A DNA stretch of 64,000 nucleotides from Gammaproteobacteria bacterium (GTDB taxonomy: Bacteria; Pseudomonadota; Gammaproteobacteria; Pseudomonadales; Ketobacteraceae): positions 1-64,000 of the forward strand of contig JABLXQ010000006.1 in assembly GCA_013178375.1 (NCBI GenBank). The letters run 5' to 3'. A program made the translations under genes and the position numbers. Below, in pieces: positions 42,111 through 53,700 of this stretch; the stretch's first letter is position 1; each line of letters starts with the position of its first letter. The notes under the pieces were generated by a model. It was given only the letters and a program-made list of their open reading frames with translations, did no database searches and was not told the DNA's origin.

Positions 42111-45100
42111 GCGGAATTCGCCCTGTGGGTGGGATGTTCATTCTGCTTGTCGTGTTGCACTGTCTGATCGGGACTGCTCAGCGGCAGATCCAGGTAAAAG
42201 CAGGAGCCGTGACCTTCTTCTGATTCAAATCCGATTTCACCCTGCATGCGTTCCGCCAGCTCCCGTGAAATGGCCAGGCCCAGCCCGGTGCCACCCTTCT
42301 GGCGCGTGTCAGATGAATCGGCCTGGGCAAATTTCTGGAAGATACGTTCGCGAAAGGCGGCGGGAATGCCAGGCCCCCGATCGGTCACGCTGATGCGGAC
42401 CTGGCTGTGAGGGGTGGTGGTGACATCGATGTCGATCGTGGCGCCCGCGGGTGAAAACTTGATGGCGTTGGACAGCAGATTCGACAGGATCTGCATCAGT
42501 CGCTGGCTGTCCACTGCCACGTTCACGGGCGGTATGTCGCGGGTCAATTGCAGCTGAATGTTGCGTTCGCTGCCATAAGCCCGATTCATTTCCAGAGCAT
42601 CCCTGATCAGGGGTTGCAAGGGTTGCTCCTGAAGCTGGATCGACATTTTGCCGGCCACCAGTTTTTCCATGTCGAGCAAATCGTTGATCAGGCTGGAGAG
42701 GCGTTGGCTGTTCTTGTAGGCGATGCTGATCAGCTCTGCGGCCTTGTCCGGCAGTTTGCCTATGGCGCCCCCGAATATGAGGCCCAGGGCGCCGGAAATG
42801 GCAGTCAGCGGCGTACGCAGTTCATGGCTGACAGTGGAAACAAATTCACTTTTCATGCGGTCAATGCGCTTGCGCTCTGTGATGTCGCGCACCATGCCCA
42901 CATAAAATGGTGCTCCCTGGCGATATACTTCCGAAACGGCCAATTCCATCGGGAATCGGCTGCCATCCTTGCGCCGGCCTTCGACCTCCCGGCCAATCCC
43001 GATGATACGGGCTTGTCGGGTTTGCTGAAAGTTGCGCAGGTACTGGTCATGGGCGTCCCTATGCGGATTTGGCATGAGCATATTTACATTTCTGCCCAGC
43101 ATTTCCTGTTCAGTGTAGCCAAAGACCCGAATGGCTGATGGGTTTACCGTCTGGATGAGACCGCTGGCATTGATGGTGATAATGCCGTCCATGATGTGGT
43201 CGAGAATGGCCTGGGTGTGACTGGCCTGTTCGCGCAGGGCCTGTTCGGCCTGCCGGCGCAGAGTGATGTCCTGCGCGACACCGAGAAACCCCGTGACGCC
43301 CTGGCGGTCGCGGATCGGGTTGATCAGCAGCGACACCGGAAGCTGGCTGCCATCCTGGCGCACATAGGTCCATTCCCGGGTCTCAGAACCCTGTTGCAGT
43401 GCCTTCTCCACCAGTGCCTGGAAACCGCTTACGGGGCGACCCAGTTCAGCGGTCAGTTCCTGGCTGCGCGCCAGCAGCTCGTCGGGCAGATGCAACTGCT
43501 CCAGTGTGTGCCGGCCCGCGATGTCGCCGCTGCTATAGCCCAGCATGCGCTCAGCACCGGTGTTGAAGATCGTGATCAGCCCGCTGGTGTCGGTGGCGAT
43601 GATGGCAATGTCCGAGGCCGCCGACAGTACATCAGACAGACGTTTGCGCGCGGAGCGCACTTCCTCGTCGGCCAGCCGCTGGGCCGTGATGTCGGTAAAA
43701 ACGGCGTAAACCTGCTGCGCGGGCTGATCGCTGCCGGAAAACCGCGGATAGGCATCGACCCGGATCCAGCGCCAGTTTCCTTCCAGCACATGCCAAACAC
43801 CCATTACCACATCGGTGACAGGAACGCCCTGGTGCAGCGCCTGCGTTGCCGGGTGCTCCTGCCCGTCGAACGGAGTGCCGTCTTCTCGCACCGTATGCCA
43901 GTGCAGATCGGAACTGGTTGCGCCGCGCATCTGGTCAAGATCCAGTCCCAGAATGCGCTGGGCAGCGGGATTGGCATCGCTGATGCGCCCGTCCGCCTCG
44001 TGAATGACGACCCCCTGGCCAAGATGCAGGAACAGTTGATGAAAGCGCTCTTCCGATTCCGCGCGGCGCGCGGACATGTTGGCAGCCAACGCCATCGCTG
44101 ACTCACGGCGTCCCAAGGTGGATACCAGCAGTGCAAACAGGAAGAGACTGGCGCCGGTTCCCAGCACCGGAATCAGGACATCCAGTGGGGATTCAAATTT
44201 GGCCAGGAATTCTGGACGGTTGGCGATGCTGATGGTCCAGCCTTGGCCAAAAGCCCGGATGGTCTTGCTCTCCCGGAACCGGGGCTCGAGAGAAGTGGTT
44301 TGCGGTGTTTCGCGCAGGCTGGCGGAGTCGTACATCAGGCTTTCGTCGGACAGGGTTTCAGCGTCGTGGATAGTAATGTCGACAAAAGGGTCGTGGTCCC
44401 CAAGTATTCCCCGCATCAGGTCGTCTATGCGGTAGGGGCTATAGACAAATCCGCGCAGCGCCTGCCAGCGCTCGACGGGCGTTGTGAGCGGCTGGTAAGG
44501 TTGATACACCGGAACATACATCAGAAATCCCGCCTGTTTCCGGTCGTAGGTTTCCTGGACGAGCGCCACTTTGCCGGAGATGCTGGTCATGCCGCCGTTT
44601 ACGGCCCGCTGCATGGCATCACGGCGGGTGCGCTCCGAATACATGTCAAAGCCGAATGCTGCCAGGTTGCGGCCAGCAAAGGGTTCCAGATAGATAATGG
44701 CAGTGTAGAGCGTGCGTTCGCCCTGCGGCCGGATCTGGTAATCAGGAAAGCCGCTGCTGCGGATTTCCTCGATATGGCGGGGCAGGTCGGCAGGTGCAAT
44801 CACCTGGCTGTAACCAACACCCTGGATGCCCGGATAATGGTATTCCAGACGCAGCCGGGAGACGTAGGCATGCCACTGCTGGCGCGAAACCGTGCCCGTC
44901 GCATCAAACAGGCCGGCTCCACCGAGCAGGATCTGCTCGTGGTCGTTCAGCCGTTTTTCAATACGGTTGATCACATCCGCCGCTATCAGCCCGAAGCGGG
45001 CGGCAGCATTTTCCTGCCGGTTCTCGTACAGCCAGCGGGTCAGCAGAATCGTCATGAGCAGGCCGGCCGCCAGGGTGATCCAGGCCGAAATTCCGCGTGG

Positions 45101-45127
45101 CGAGAGCAGGAAACGGCCCGCTCTCAT
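42107..45127 (-). CDS. CHASE-PAS-PAS-PAS sensor histidine kinase
   Basis: This 1006-residue protein has membrane helices near residues 14-33 and 320-345 flanking a periplasmic CHASE domain (AAFGFDMYSERTRRDAM). Three PAS domains follow, then HisKA with His near 767 (SHELRTPLTAISGALGL) and HATPase. The third PAS domain is of the FixL type: it keeps the His of AHDQYLRN and the IIGIGR block, but the residue aligning with FixL Arg206 is Asn. Heme binding is therefore possible but unproven. It has no receiver of its own and overlaps the lone receiver gene. CHASE domains bind small ligands; the ligand is unknown. Confidence 0.92.
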   Translation of the reverse strand: MRAGRFLLSPRGISAWITLAAGLLMTILLTRWLYENRQENAAARFGLIAADVINRIEKRLNDHEQILLGGAGLFDATGTVSRQQWHAYVSRLRLEYHYPGIQGVGYSQVIAPADLPRHIEEIRSSGFPDYQIRPQGERTLYTAIIYLEPFAGRNLAAFGFDMYSERTRRDAMQRAVNGGMTSISGKVALVQETYDRKQAGFLMYVPVYQPYQPLTTPVERWQALRGFVYSPYRIDDLMRGILGDHDPFVDITIHDAETLSDESLMYDSASLRETPQTTSLEPRFRESKTIRAFGQGWTISIANRPEFLAKFESPLDVLIPVLGTGASLFLFALLVSTLGRRESAMALAANMSARRAESEERFHQLFLHLGQGVVIHEADGRISDANPAAQRILGLDLDQMRGATSSDLHWHTVREDGTPFDGQEHPATQALHQGVPVTDVVMGVWHVLEGNWRWIRVDAYPRFSGSDQPAQQVYAVFTDITAQRLADEEVRSARKRLSDVLSAASDIAIIATDTSGLITIFNTGAERMLGYSSGDIAGRHTLEQLHLPDELLARSQELTAELGRPVSGFQALVEKALQQGSETREWTYVRQDGSQLPVSLLINPIRDRQGVTGFLGVAQDITLRRQAEQALREQASHTQAILDHIMDGIITINASGLIQTVNPSAIRVFGYTEQEMLGRNVNMLMPNPHRDAHDQYLRNFQQTRQARIIGIGREVEGRRKDGSRFPMELAVSEVYRQGAPFYVGMVRDITERKRIDRMKSEFVSTVSHELRTPLTAISGALGLIFGGAIGKLPDKAAELISIAYKNSQRLSSLINDLLDMEKLVAGKMSIQLQEQPLQPLIRDALEMNRAYGSERNIQLQLTRDIPPVNVAVDSQRLMQILSNLLSNAIKFSPAGATIDIDVTTTPHSQVRISVTDRGPGIPAAFRERIFQKFAQADSSDTRQKGGTGLGLAISRELAERMQGEIGFESEEGHGSCFYLDLPLSSPDQTVQHDKQNEHPTHRANSA

Positions 45128-47268
45128 GCCGCTACCTCGTTGAGCGGCGTTGCCATGGGCAGATCGACAAAGAAGGTGGTGCCGGACCCTTCCTGTGACA
45201 GGAATCCTATTTGCCCTCCCATCCGTTCCACCAGTTCCCGCGTGATGGCCAGACCCAGTCCGGTGCCCCCCTGTCGCCGGGAATCGGAGGCATCGGCCTG
45301 GGCGAACTTCTGGAAGATGCGGTCCTGGAATGCGGCGGGAATGCCAGGGCCGCGATCGACAACCGATATCCGGGCGCTGTTGTCTGCCAGGCTGATGCCG
45401 ATCTCCACTTGACCATTTTCCGGCGAGAATTTGATGGCGTTGGAGAGCAGGTTCGACATCACCTGCATCAACCGCTGGCTGTCCACCGCTACTGAAACGT
45501 CCGGTGAATCCGGCTTCAGCGTCAGCGAGACCTTGCGTTCGTAGCCGTAGGTGCGGTTGGCTTCCAGTGCTTCCTGTACGAGGGGCAACAGGTATTGTGG
45601 CTGGATGTTGAAGGGCATTTCGCCTGCGGCCAGTTTTTCCATGTCCAGCAGGTCGTTGATCAGCAGGCTGAGACGGTGGCTGTTGCGGTGGGCGATGGTG
45701 ATCAGCTCCCGCTGTTTGTCTTGCAGCGGACCCAGTGCGCCGCCCTGTAATAATCCAAGGGCTGCTGAAATGGATGTCAGCGGTGTTCGCAGTTCATGGC
45801 TCACGGTGGAGATGAATTCATCCTTCATCTGCTCCAGGCGCTTCCGGTCGGTGACGTCCCAGATGAATCCATCCAGATACAGCAGGCTGCCGTCCTGCTG
45901 GAATACGCCGCGCCCCAGTTCCTGCACCCAGCGATACTGGCCATCGGCGTGCAGAATGCGATACTCGATGCGGAAACCCCGCTGGTTACGCAAGTCGTTC
46001 TGAACGCTGTCGTTGACCATGGTCGCGTCGTCGGGGTGGATCAGGCTGGCGAACGTTCGGGTGCCGCCCTGTGCCGGCAGAAAGTCAGACGCCGGGTAAC
46101 CGGTGAGGGGGTGCACGTAGTCACTGATGAAATGCATGGACCAGCTTGCATCATTGGCGCAGCGATACACCGTTCCCGGCAGGTTCCCCAGCAGGTGGCG
46201 GATGTGGGCTTCCTGCTTTTCCAGTGCCTGGCGGGTGCGGGCGGCGTCCACCAGCTGGCCCAGGGTGGCCGTCAGGGGGCGCAGAAAGTCGAGCAGGGCC
46301 TGATCGTATCCACCGGACCGGTTGGCCAACCCCACCATCGCCACCATTTCCTGACCATAATGTACCGGCAGGCCCAGAAATGCGTTGAGCGGAGGGTGTC
46401 CATCTGGCAATCCGCCGCGGCGGGGATCTTGCGCCGGGTTGTTCGCGATTACAGCATCGCCGCTGGTCAGGGCGACCCCGAACAGGGTTTTCAGGTTGAA
46501 GAATTCCATGCCGGTAGGAGCATTGGCTTCATAAAATTCGCGCGTGGCGGCATCCCAGGCAATATTGGTAATGGCATAGGTCTTCAGGTAGGGATCACCG
46601 CCGGCGGTTCGAAGGACCTCGCTGATAAAACCGTATTCACTGCCGGTCAGTACCAGTATTTCGTCCAGCAGAGTATTGAATGACTGACGCCAGTCGATAC
46701 TGCCAATGAATTCGGATTGCGCCCGGGTAATCAGCTCTCCCATCCGGTTAGCCTGCTCCAGTCGGTGCCCTTGCCGAATCAGGTCGATGCGGTGGAGTTC
46801 CTCTTCCACGCAACCGGCCAGGTCATCGAGCATATTACGCTCGCGCAGCGTGAGCTGGCGGGGTTTGCTGTCGATGATGCAGAGGGTCCCCACCCGGTGG
46901 CCACTGGCCGCTTTTAGCGGGGCACCTGCATAAAACCGGATGTGAGGCGGGCCGACGACCAGCGGGTTATCGGCAAAGCGCGGGTCTTGCCGGGCGTCGG
47001 TGACTTCCAGAATGTCGCTGCCCAGTATGGCGTGGCCGCAGAAGGAAATGTCGCGCGGGGTTTCGCTGGCGTCCAGGCCCTGTCGCGATTTGAACCACTG
47101 GCGATCGGTGTCCACCAGCGATACCAGCGCCATTTCAGTGCCAAACAGGGTTTTCGCAAGCCGGGTAAGGCGGTCGAAGCGTTCCTCGGGAGGGGTGTCC
47201 AGGATTGAACACTGCTGTAACGCCAGCAATCGGGCACTTTCATCGTCCGGTGTTGAGGGTTTTTGCAC
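45124..47268 (-). CDS. GAF-GAF-PAS sensor histidine kinase
   Basis: This protein is 714 residues long from the GTG chosen at 47268. Further upstream in frame, only a TTG start at 47385 would add residues that do not look like protein. The soluble chain has two GAF domains (about 15-165 and 185-345, the first opening SILDTPPEERFDRLT), a PAS domain near 370-480, HisKA with His near 491 and HATPase. The kinase core closely resembles that of the adjacent CHASE kinase (LLDMEKL, SNLLSNAIKFSPE, GTGLGLAI), so one arose by duplication. It overlaps that gene by 4 bp and heads the operon. Ligands are unknown. Confidence 0.9.
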   Translation of the reverse strand: MQKPSTPDDESARLLALQQCSILDTPPEERFDRLTRLAKTLFGTEMALVSLVDTDRQWFKSRQGLDASETPRDISFCGHAILGSDILEVTDARQDPRFADNPLVVGPPHIRFYAGAPLKAASGHRVGTLCIIDSKPRQLTLRERNMLDDLAGCVEEELHRIDLIRQGHRLEQANRMGELITRAQSEFIGSIDWRQSFNTLLDEILVLTGSEYGFISEVLRTAGGDPYLKTYAITNIAWDAATREFYEANAPTGMEFFNLKTLFGVALTSGDAVIANNPAQDPRRGGLPDGHPPLNAFLGLPVHYGQEMVAMVGLANRSGGYDQALLDFLRPLTATLGQLVDAARTRQALEKQEAHIRHLLGNLPGTVYRCANDASWSMHFISDYVHPLTGYPASDFLPAQGGTRTFASLIHPDDATMVNDSVQNDLRNQRGFRIEYRILHADGQYRWVQELGRGVFQQDGSLLYLDGFIWDVTDRKRLEQMKDEFISTVSHELRTPLTSISAALGLLQGGALGPLQDKQRELITIAHRNSHRLSLLINDLLDMEKLAAGEMPFNIQPQYLLPLVQEALEANRTYGYERKVSLTLKPDSPDVSVAVDSQRLMQVMSNLLSNAIKFSPENGQVEIGISLADNSARISVVDRGPGIPAAFQDRIFQKFAQADASDSRRQGGTGLGLAITRELVERMGGQIGFLSQEGSGTTFFVDLPMATPLNEVAA

Positions 47269-47732
47269 GTTCTGATCGCCTGCTAACGTTGAACCATGAA
47301 AATCCAGTATAGAACAGTGCCTGCTTTGGCGGCTTTGTACGTTATACCGGTAGTTGTGGCCCGTTTTGATTCGCGATCCTGGCAAGGTGTGTTCTGTCGT
47401 AGTTGATTTATCCAGTATTGCAAAGAAAAAAACCGGCTTGATCGCTTTAAAGTTTCAGGCCGATTTTTCATAACGAGTGCGTTATATATCCCATTCACAT
47501 TCTTAACCCGTCATCTGAATGCCGTGCTGGCGTTCCACCGTGCGTATCGTTCCTGCCATAAATGCCTTTGTTTGCGCATCTTTATTGCTGAATCCGGCGG
47601 CGCGCATTGAGGCGCTTTCACTTTTGCGCGATGGCGCTGGACCCGTTCCGGTGCACTTGCAAATCCGATTGCTTGTCTAGACTGAACAACGCTGTCCCAA
47701 TTTTCCCCTCTCAGTAAAACCGGAGTGCGCTC
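47269..47732. other. Intergenic region between the kinase operon and the large lipoprotein
   Basis: This 464-bp divergent region holds one clear structure, the bidirectional terminator at 47434-47468. Elsewhere I see no credible gene. A 76-codon minus-strand opening (47511-47741) starts with GTG inside the lipoprotein gene and lacks coding character. TTGCAA near 47656 and TAGACT near 47677 could form a promoter for the lipoprotein, but this is weak. Confidence 0.7.
47434..47468. terminator. Bidirectional intrinsic terminator
   Basis: An 8-bp stem with one G-U pair (47434-47441 with 47455-47462) and a 13-base loop has five T on the plus-strand side and seven T on the minus-strand side. It lies upstream of the divergent kinase operon, so transcripts must enter it from elsewhere, perhaps leader RNA of either operon or a small RNA. 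Confidence 0.55.
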
Positions 47733-50700
47733 ATGGAACACCGTGCCTCGTCAGGCCGCGTTATGCGTCAGTTGTTGTCTGCCCTGCTTGTATCCTTCAC
47801 CGCGTTGCTGGGTGCCTGCGACAGTGGTGGCAGTGGAGGTGGCGGCAGTGGCGGCGACGATGACGGTGGTGGCGGAGGTGGTGGTGGCGCGCTGAGCCTG
47901 TCCGGTGCCGGCGTGGATGGACCGCTGGCGAATGCGATTGTCACCCTGTACCAGATCGACACTGCCGTGGCGGATTACAAGGGCGATGTGCTGGGCACCG
48001 GCACCACCGACGAGCGCGCGCAGATCGAAGGCATTGATAAACCGGCGGAAGCCGACGCGCCCTATCTGCTGGAATTTACCGCCGATGCCGATTCCCGCGA
48101 TCTGACTGCCTGCAGCGACGACGACGTCAGCGGCACCATCGATGTGATTGCCGAATGTCTGGCACCGGTGGTGGGCACCCTGCGCACCGTCGTCACCGCC
48201 GACATGCTGACGAGCGACCGCCCTGTATACGCGACGTTGCTTACCACCATGGCCACCGACCTGGCCATCGCCGCCAACGGCATTGGTGGCAGCACCGACG
48301 ATCTGCTGACTGAACTGGGCAACGCAGCCGCGCAGGTGAAATCCACCGTCGGCTTTGGCCTCGACAGCACCACCGATATTTTCACTACCTCGCCGATCCT
48401 GGATGAAAACACTGACACCGTCGCTGAGCAGGAACAGGTGGCCGCTTACCGTTCCGCCGTGCAGGCACTGGCATCCGTAATCGATCAGATGGCAAACGCT
48501 CTGGGCGGCACCGATCCGGTAGCAATGCTGACCGCGATGACCGAGGATTTGGCTGACGGTACAATCGACGGTGAAGTGGATGGCACACCGCAGGCGATTT
48601 ACGACGGCGATGCCGACGTAGCCACTGCCACCCTGCAACTGCTGGATCAGGACCCATCATCCCTGCCGGTGCCCAATGATCCACAGGGCCGTACCGTGGG
48701 CGACATGGCGGCCATTCTGGTGGGCGAAATCGAATCCACCGGCAATGATGGCGTTGAAACCGAGATCGACGAAAACACTGAAGTGGAAATGCAGCCGGCG
48801 CAGAAAGATCCGGATCTGGACGACGACGGCACACCCAATGAAAGCGACGCTTTCCCGCAGGACAATGGCGAAACCACCGATACCGACAAGGATGGCATCG
48901 GCAACAATGCCGACAACGATGATGATGGCGACGGCGTGGCCGATGCCAACGACGCCTTCCCGCTGAACAGCAGCGAAACCACCGACACCGACACCGATGG
49001 CACCGGCAACAATGCCGATACCGATGATGATGCCGACGGCGTGATGGATGGCGACGACGATTTCCCCCTGGATGAAAGCAAATCCAACGCCAGCGATGTG
49101 GACAGTGACGGCTGGCCCACCGAACAGGATGGCAACGACAACGACGACACTATTCCTGGCACTGCGTTTGTCGACAGTGATGGCGATGGCGTCGGCAACA
49201 CCACCGATAGCGATGACGACAACGACGGCGTTGCGGACGGCAGCGATGCCTTCCCCACCAACGGCGCCGAACAGAGCGACCTGGACAACGACGGCTTCGG
49301 CGACAAGAGCGATGACGATGTCGATGGCGATGGCCGCAACAACCACAGCAACGGCAATGGCGTGGCGAATACGGCCGTTACTGCTGCCGCTGATGCGGAC
49401 AAATTTCCCCAGGATTCCGGTGAATGGAGTGACACCGACAAGGATGGCATTGGCAACAACACCGATACCGATGATGACAACGATGGCCTGAGCGACGAGG
49501 ACGAAGCCGACGCCGGCTCCAATCCGCTGGCCCGCGATACCGATGGTGACGGCGCGCTCGATGGCGTGGATGCGTTCCCGCTGAATCCGTTTGCCTCGTT
49601 CGATTCCGACAATGACAGCATTCCTGCGCGCCCCGCCAACCTGGCGGCGGATGATCCGCAACTGGCCGGGCTGACCTTCGACAATTGCCCATCGACACCG
49701 AACCCGGACCAGCAGGATGCAGACGCCGATGGTTTTGGCAACGGCTGCGATAAGGATGATGACAACGACGAGGTGCTGGACGGTGATGATGCCTTCCCGC
49801 TGAACGAGGATGAATCCGCAGACGCTGACAGCGATGGCACCGGCAACAACAGCGACGAGGACGATGACAACGACGGCGTGAACGACGCGTTCGATGCCTT
49901 CCCCACCAATGCGAACGAAGCCGTCGACACCGATAACGATGGCATCGGCAACAACACCGACACCGATGACGATGGTGACGGCGTGGCCGACGCCAACGAC
50001 GACTTCCCGCTGGACGACACCCGCTCCGACAAGACCGATGCCGACAATGACGGCTGGCCCGCTGAACAGGATGCGGATGACAACAACAACAGCGTGCCCG
50101 GCACGACCTTCGTCGACACCGACCAGGATGGCGTGGGCAACGCCACCGACACCGACGACGATAACGACGGCGTGCCGGATGCCAATGACGATCTGCCGCT
50201 GGATGCTTCCGATTCTGTCGACACCGACAGCGATAGCACCGGCAACAAGACCGACACTGACGATGACGGCGATACAGTGGCCGATGTCGACGACAAATTC
50301 CCGCTGGATGCCAATGAATCCATCGACACGGATCTGGATGGCATCGGCAACAATGCCGATCCCGATGACGATAACGACGGCGTGACCGATGCCAACGACA
50401 GCAACGCGACCAACCCGGACGTGGACAGCGATGGCGTGTTCGACGGCAGCGACAACTGCCCGGCCATTGCCAACCAGGATCAGCGCAACGCGGATCAGGA
50501 TGCCAACGGTGGTGACGCCTGCGACAGCGACGACGACAACGACAGCGTGGCCGACGGTAGCGATAACTGCCCGCTGGTGAGCAACGGCGATCAGCTCAAC
50601 ACCGATGCAGACAGCATGGGCAACGTCTGCGACGGCGATGACGATGGTGACGGCGTGGGCGATGCTGCCGATGCCTTCCCGCTCAACGCCAATGAAACTG

Positions 50701-53700
50701 CCGACAGCGACAACGACACCGTGGGCAACAACGGTGACAACTGCCCGCAGGTAGCGAATACCGATCAGGCCAACAACGGTGACGACGACCTGGGCAACGT
50801 CTGCGACAGCGATGACGACAACGATGGCGTCAGCGACACCACCGAAGCTACCAACGGCACCAACCCGCTGCTGGCCGACACCGACAGTGACACGGTCAAT
50901 GACGGCTCAGACAACTGCGGGCTGATCAGCAACACCGACCAGCTCAACAGCGACAACGATGCCACCGGCAACGTCTGCGACGCGGACGATGACAACGACA
51001 CCGTGGCCGACGCCAACGACAACTGCCCGCTGGTCAGCAACGGAAATCAGGCCGACGGCAACGACAACGGTGTGGGCGATGCGTGTGAAGCAGCCCCCGC
51101 GAACATCGTCGGTTTCTGGCTGGCTGCCATCACTGCTGCGACTGAATCCGAAACCGGCACCGTGCCCGGCGGTGGCAACCTGGCTGACATCTGCCACACC
51201 AATGTGGGCAGCAAGAAAGCCGGCATCGCCTTCGTCAAGCAGAATGGCAACAACATCCAGCTGGCCTTTGGTGGCGACGGAGACGGTGGCGACGGTGACA
51301 GCGGCACCCTGGACGGCCTTGGCAACGTGCAGTTCGGCAACACCGATGACGGCTGGAACCAGTACGGTCAGAGTGGCTTCCAGTTCAGCGTGCGCGAAAG
51401 CTTCAGCTTCACCGGCACTCTGGACGATCTGGAAAATCCGGCGGCCATGAACGGTGTCACCATCACCGAAACCGTGACTGTCTACAGCGGTGAAAACCAG
51501 ACTGGCACTGTCACCGCCACCTGTGCCTACACCTTCAGCGGCGGCCTCAGTCGTATGCCGCAGGTTGCCGCCAGCGCACTGCTGGACGGTGCCGGCACGG
51601 ATCTGGGCCTGGGCTTCACCGACAGCTGGCGCTTTAACGTTCAAGACACCGGCATGGAAATTTTTGAATTCGGTTACACCACCATTTCCACCGATGGCAG
51701 CGCTGATTACGGCTGGACCGGCAGCGACTGGGCACTGGACGATCGCACCACCTGGATGCTGAGCGCCACCGGCTGGAACGAGTTCGCCGATGCACCCGTC
51801 GTGGATGGCACACCGGCCCAGACCGCAGTCCTGGCACGCGGCACCACCGGCAATTACGGCAGCCGCTGGGAAGTGGCAGGTTATGCCAGCGCCATCACTG
51901 GTCTGCCCATGCGCGAACTGGCAGGCGAGGAATGGGAGGAAGGCCTGGCCGATCCTGCTGCGGATTTCGCCGGTGCCAACGCCCGTGGTGTGGGTGTCAG
52001 CGTCACCGCGCTGATGGATGAGTACGAAATCCTCTGCGACCTGAACATGTCGAAGTCTGAACTGCTGCTGTGTGAAAACTGGATCTTGCAGGGCTTCCCG
52101 GTCTCGGGCAACGATCAGGATCTCACTACCGACAACCTGGCGGACGCGCTGAGCGATGTGTTGCATGCCAACGGTTCCGTGCCCACTACGCCCATCGGCG
52201 GAGTGCCCGTGGGTCGTATTTACAACGGCAACAGTGAAACCCATGTGTTCGCCTGGCTGACCGGCAGCAATGTCAGTGGCAGTGTCAGCACCGGCGGCAT
52301 CGTGGAGTTCTACACGCACACCGCTCCGAACAACTTCTCGCAGAAGATTGAAGGTGTGGCTGCCGACTGGAACATCACTGATCCGTCCGGTACCGGCGCG
52401 CTGGTGTTGCGTTTCACCCTTCCGGATACCATTCATGCCGACGAGTTCTTCGCTGATTTCGAAATGCATCGCAACGTGGTGCTGGCGGCGGTGGCGCTGT
52501 CCGATGCCAGCCCGTATCTGCGCGCCGGCCACTTCACACCCATCGACACCGTGCAGCAGCACACCGGCTTCAACGGCGTGGCGCTGAACGAACTGATCAC
52601 TGGCTTCAATTACCAGAAACCGGACAGTGACAGTGACGGCATCAGTGATGACATGGACAACTGTCCGTCCGTTGCCAACGCCGATCAGCTCGATGAAAAC
52701 GGCAACGGTCGCGGTGATGTCTGCGAAGGCGGCAGCGGCGGTGACAGCGACAACGATGGCGTGCTGGATGCAAACGACAATTGTCCCATGGTGCCCAACG
52801 CCGATCAGACGGATACTGATATGGATGGCTTCGGCGATGCCTGCGACAGCGGTGGCGGAGCAACCCTGGCTGACGCCGACAGCGATGGCGTGATCGACAG
52901 TCAGGACGCCTTCCCCAACAACGCCGGCGAACAGCGCGACACTGATGGTGATGGCACTGGCGACAACAGCGACACCTGCCCCTACACCGCTAACGCCACC
53001 TGCGCCAACCCCGGCGTGAACATGCAGGGCGTCTACTTGGCCAGCATCACCGCCACCGGTCTGGAGTGGGATGAGTCGACGCAGCAATGCGTGGCCATTA
53101 CCAACGGCGGCCGTGCGCACATCCTGAAGTTCCGTCAGCTGGGCAACCAGCTGGTGATGAGCGGTGAGGATGAAAACGGCAGCTGGGAGGATTACGGCAC
53201 CATTGCATCCAACGGCCAGTTCCAGATCCAGAACGTTGTCGACAGCTTCCTGTTGAGTGGTACCTTCGTGGCTGGTTCAGTATTTGATGTCAGCTACACC
53301 GACAACGCCGATGGTTGTGCGCAGAGCGGCACAGGCACCTTCAGTCCGGGTACCGATATCGCCGAGAACAGTGTGGGCGATGTGGGTCTGGCCTGGTTCG
53401 AGGGTGACAGTTTCACTGACGGCGCCAGCGGTACCGAGGTGCTGGAATTCGAATACGGCATCATTTCCAGCCTGGCCCTGGAGCAGCAGTTCCAATACGA
53501 CCTGGACACCAGCACCTGGGTCGACACCAGCAGTTTCGCCGGCCTGGAATATTTCATCACCGACGTGGGCGTTGAAACCGTGCAGGACCGTTATCGCATC
53601 AGCGGTTACGTCGATGCCGGCCAGACCGCCATTGCACAGCCGGCCGCCAGCGATGGGCTGACCCTGTCCTCGCTGACCAGCATGCATGTGGACCTGCGCG

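Noticed and set aside
47511-47741. 76-codon minus-strand gene in the intergenic region
   Set aside because: GTG start inside the lipoprotein gene, no ribosome site, Arg/Gln-rich product without a recognisable fold.
48647-53120. Very long minus-strand open frames (about 600 and 740 codons) opposite the giant lipoprotein
   Set aside because: They arise from the periodic GAC/GAT-rich repeat codons on the plus strand. Their products are Ser/Val low-complexity, with no ribosome site or domain.
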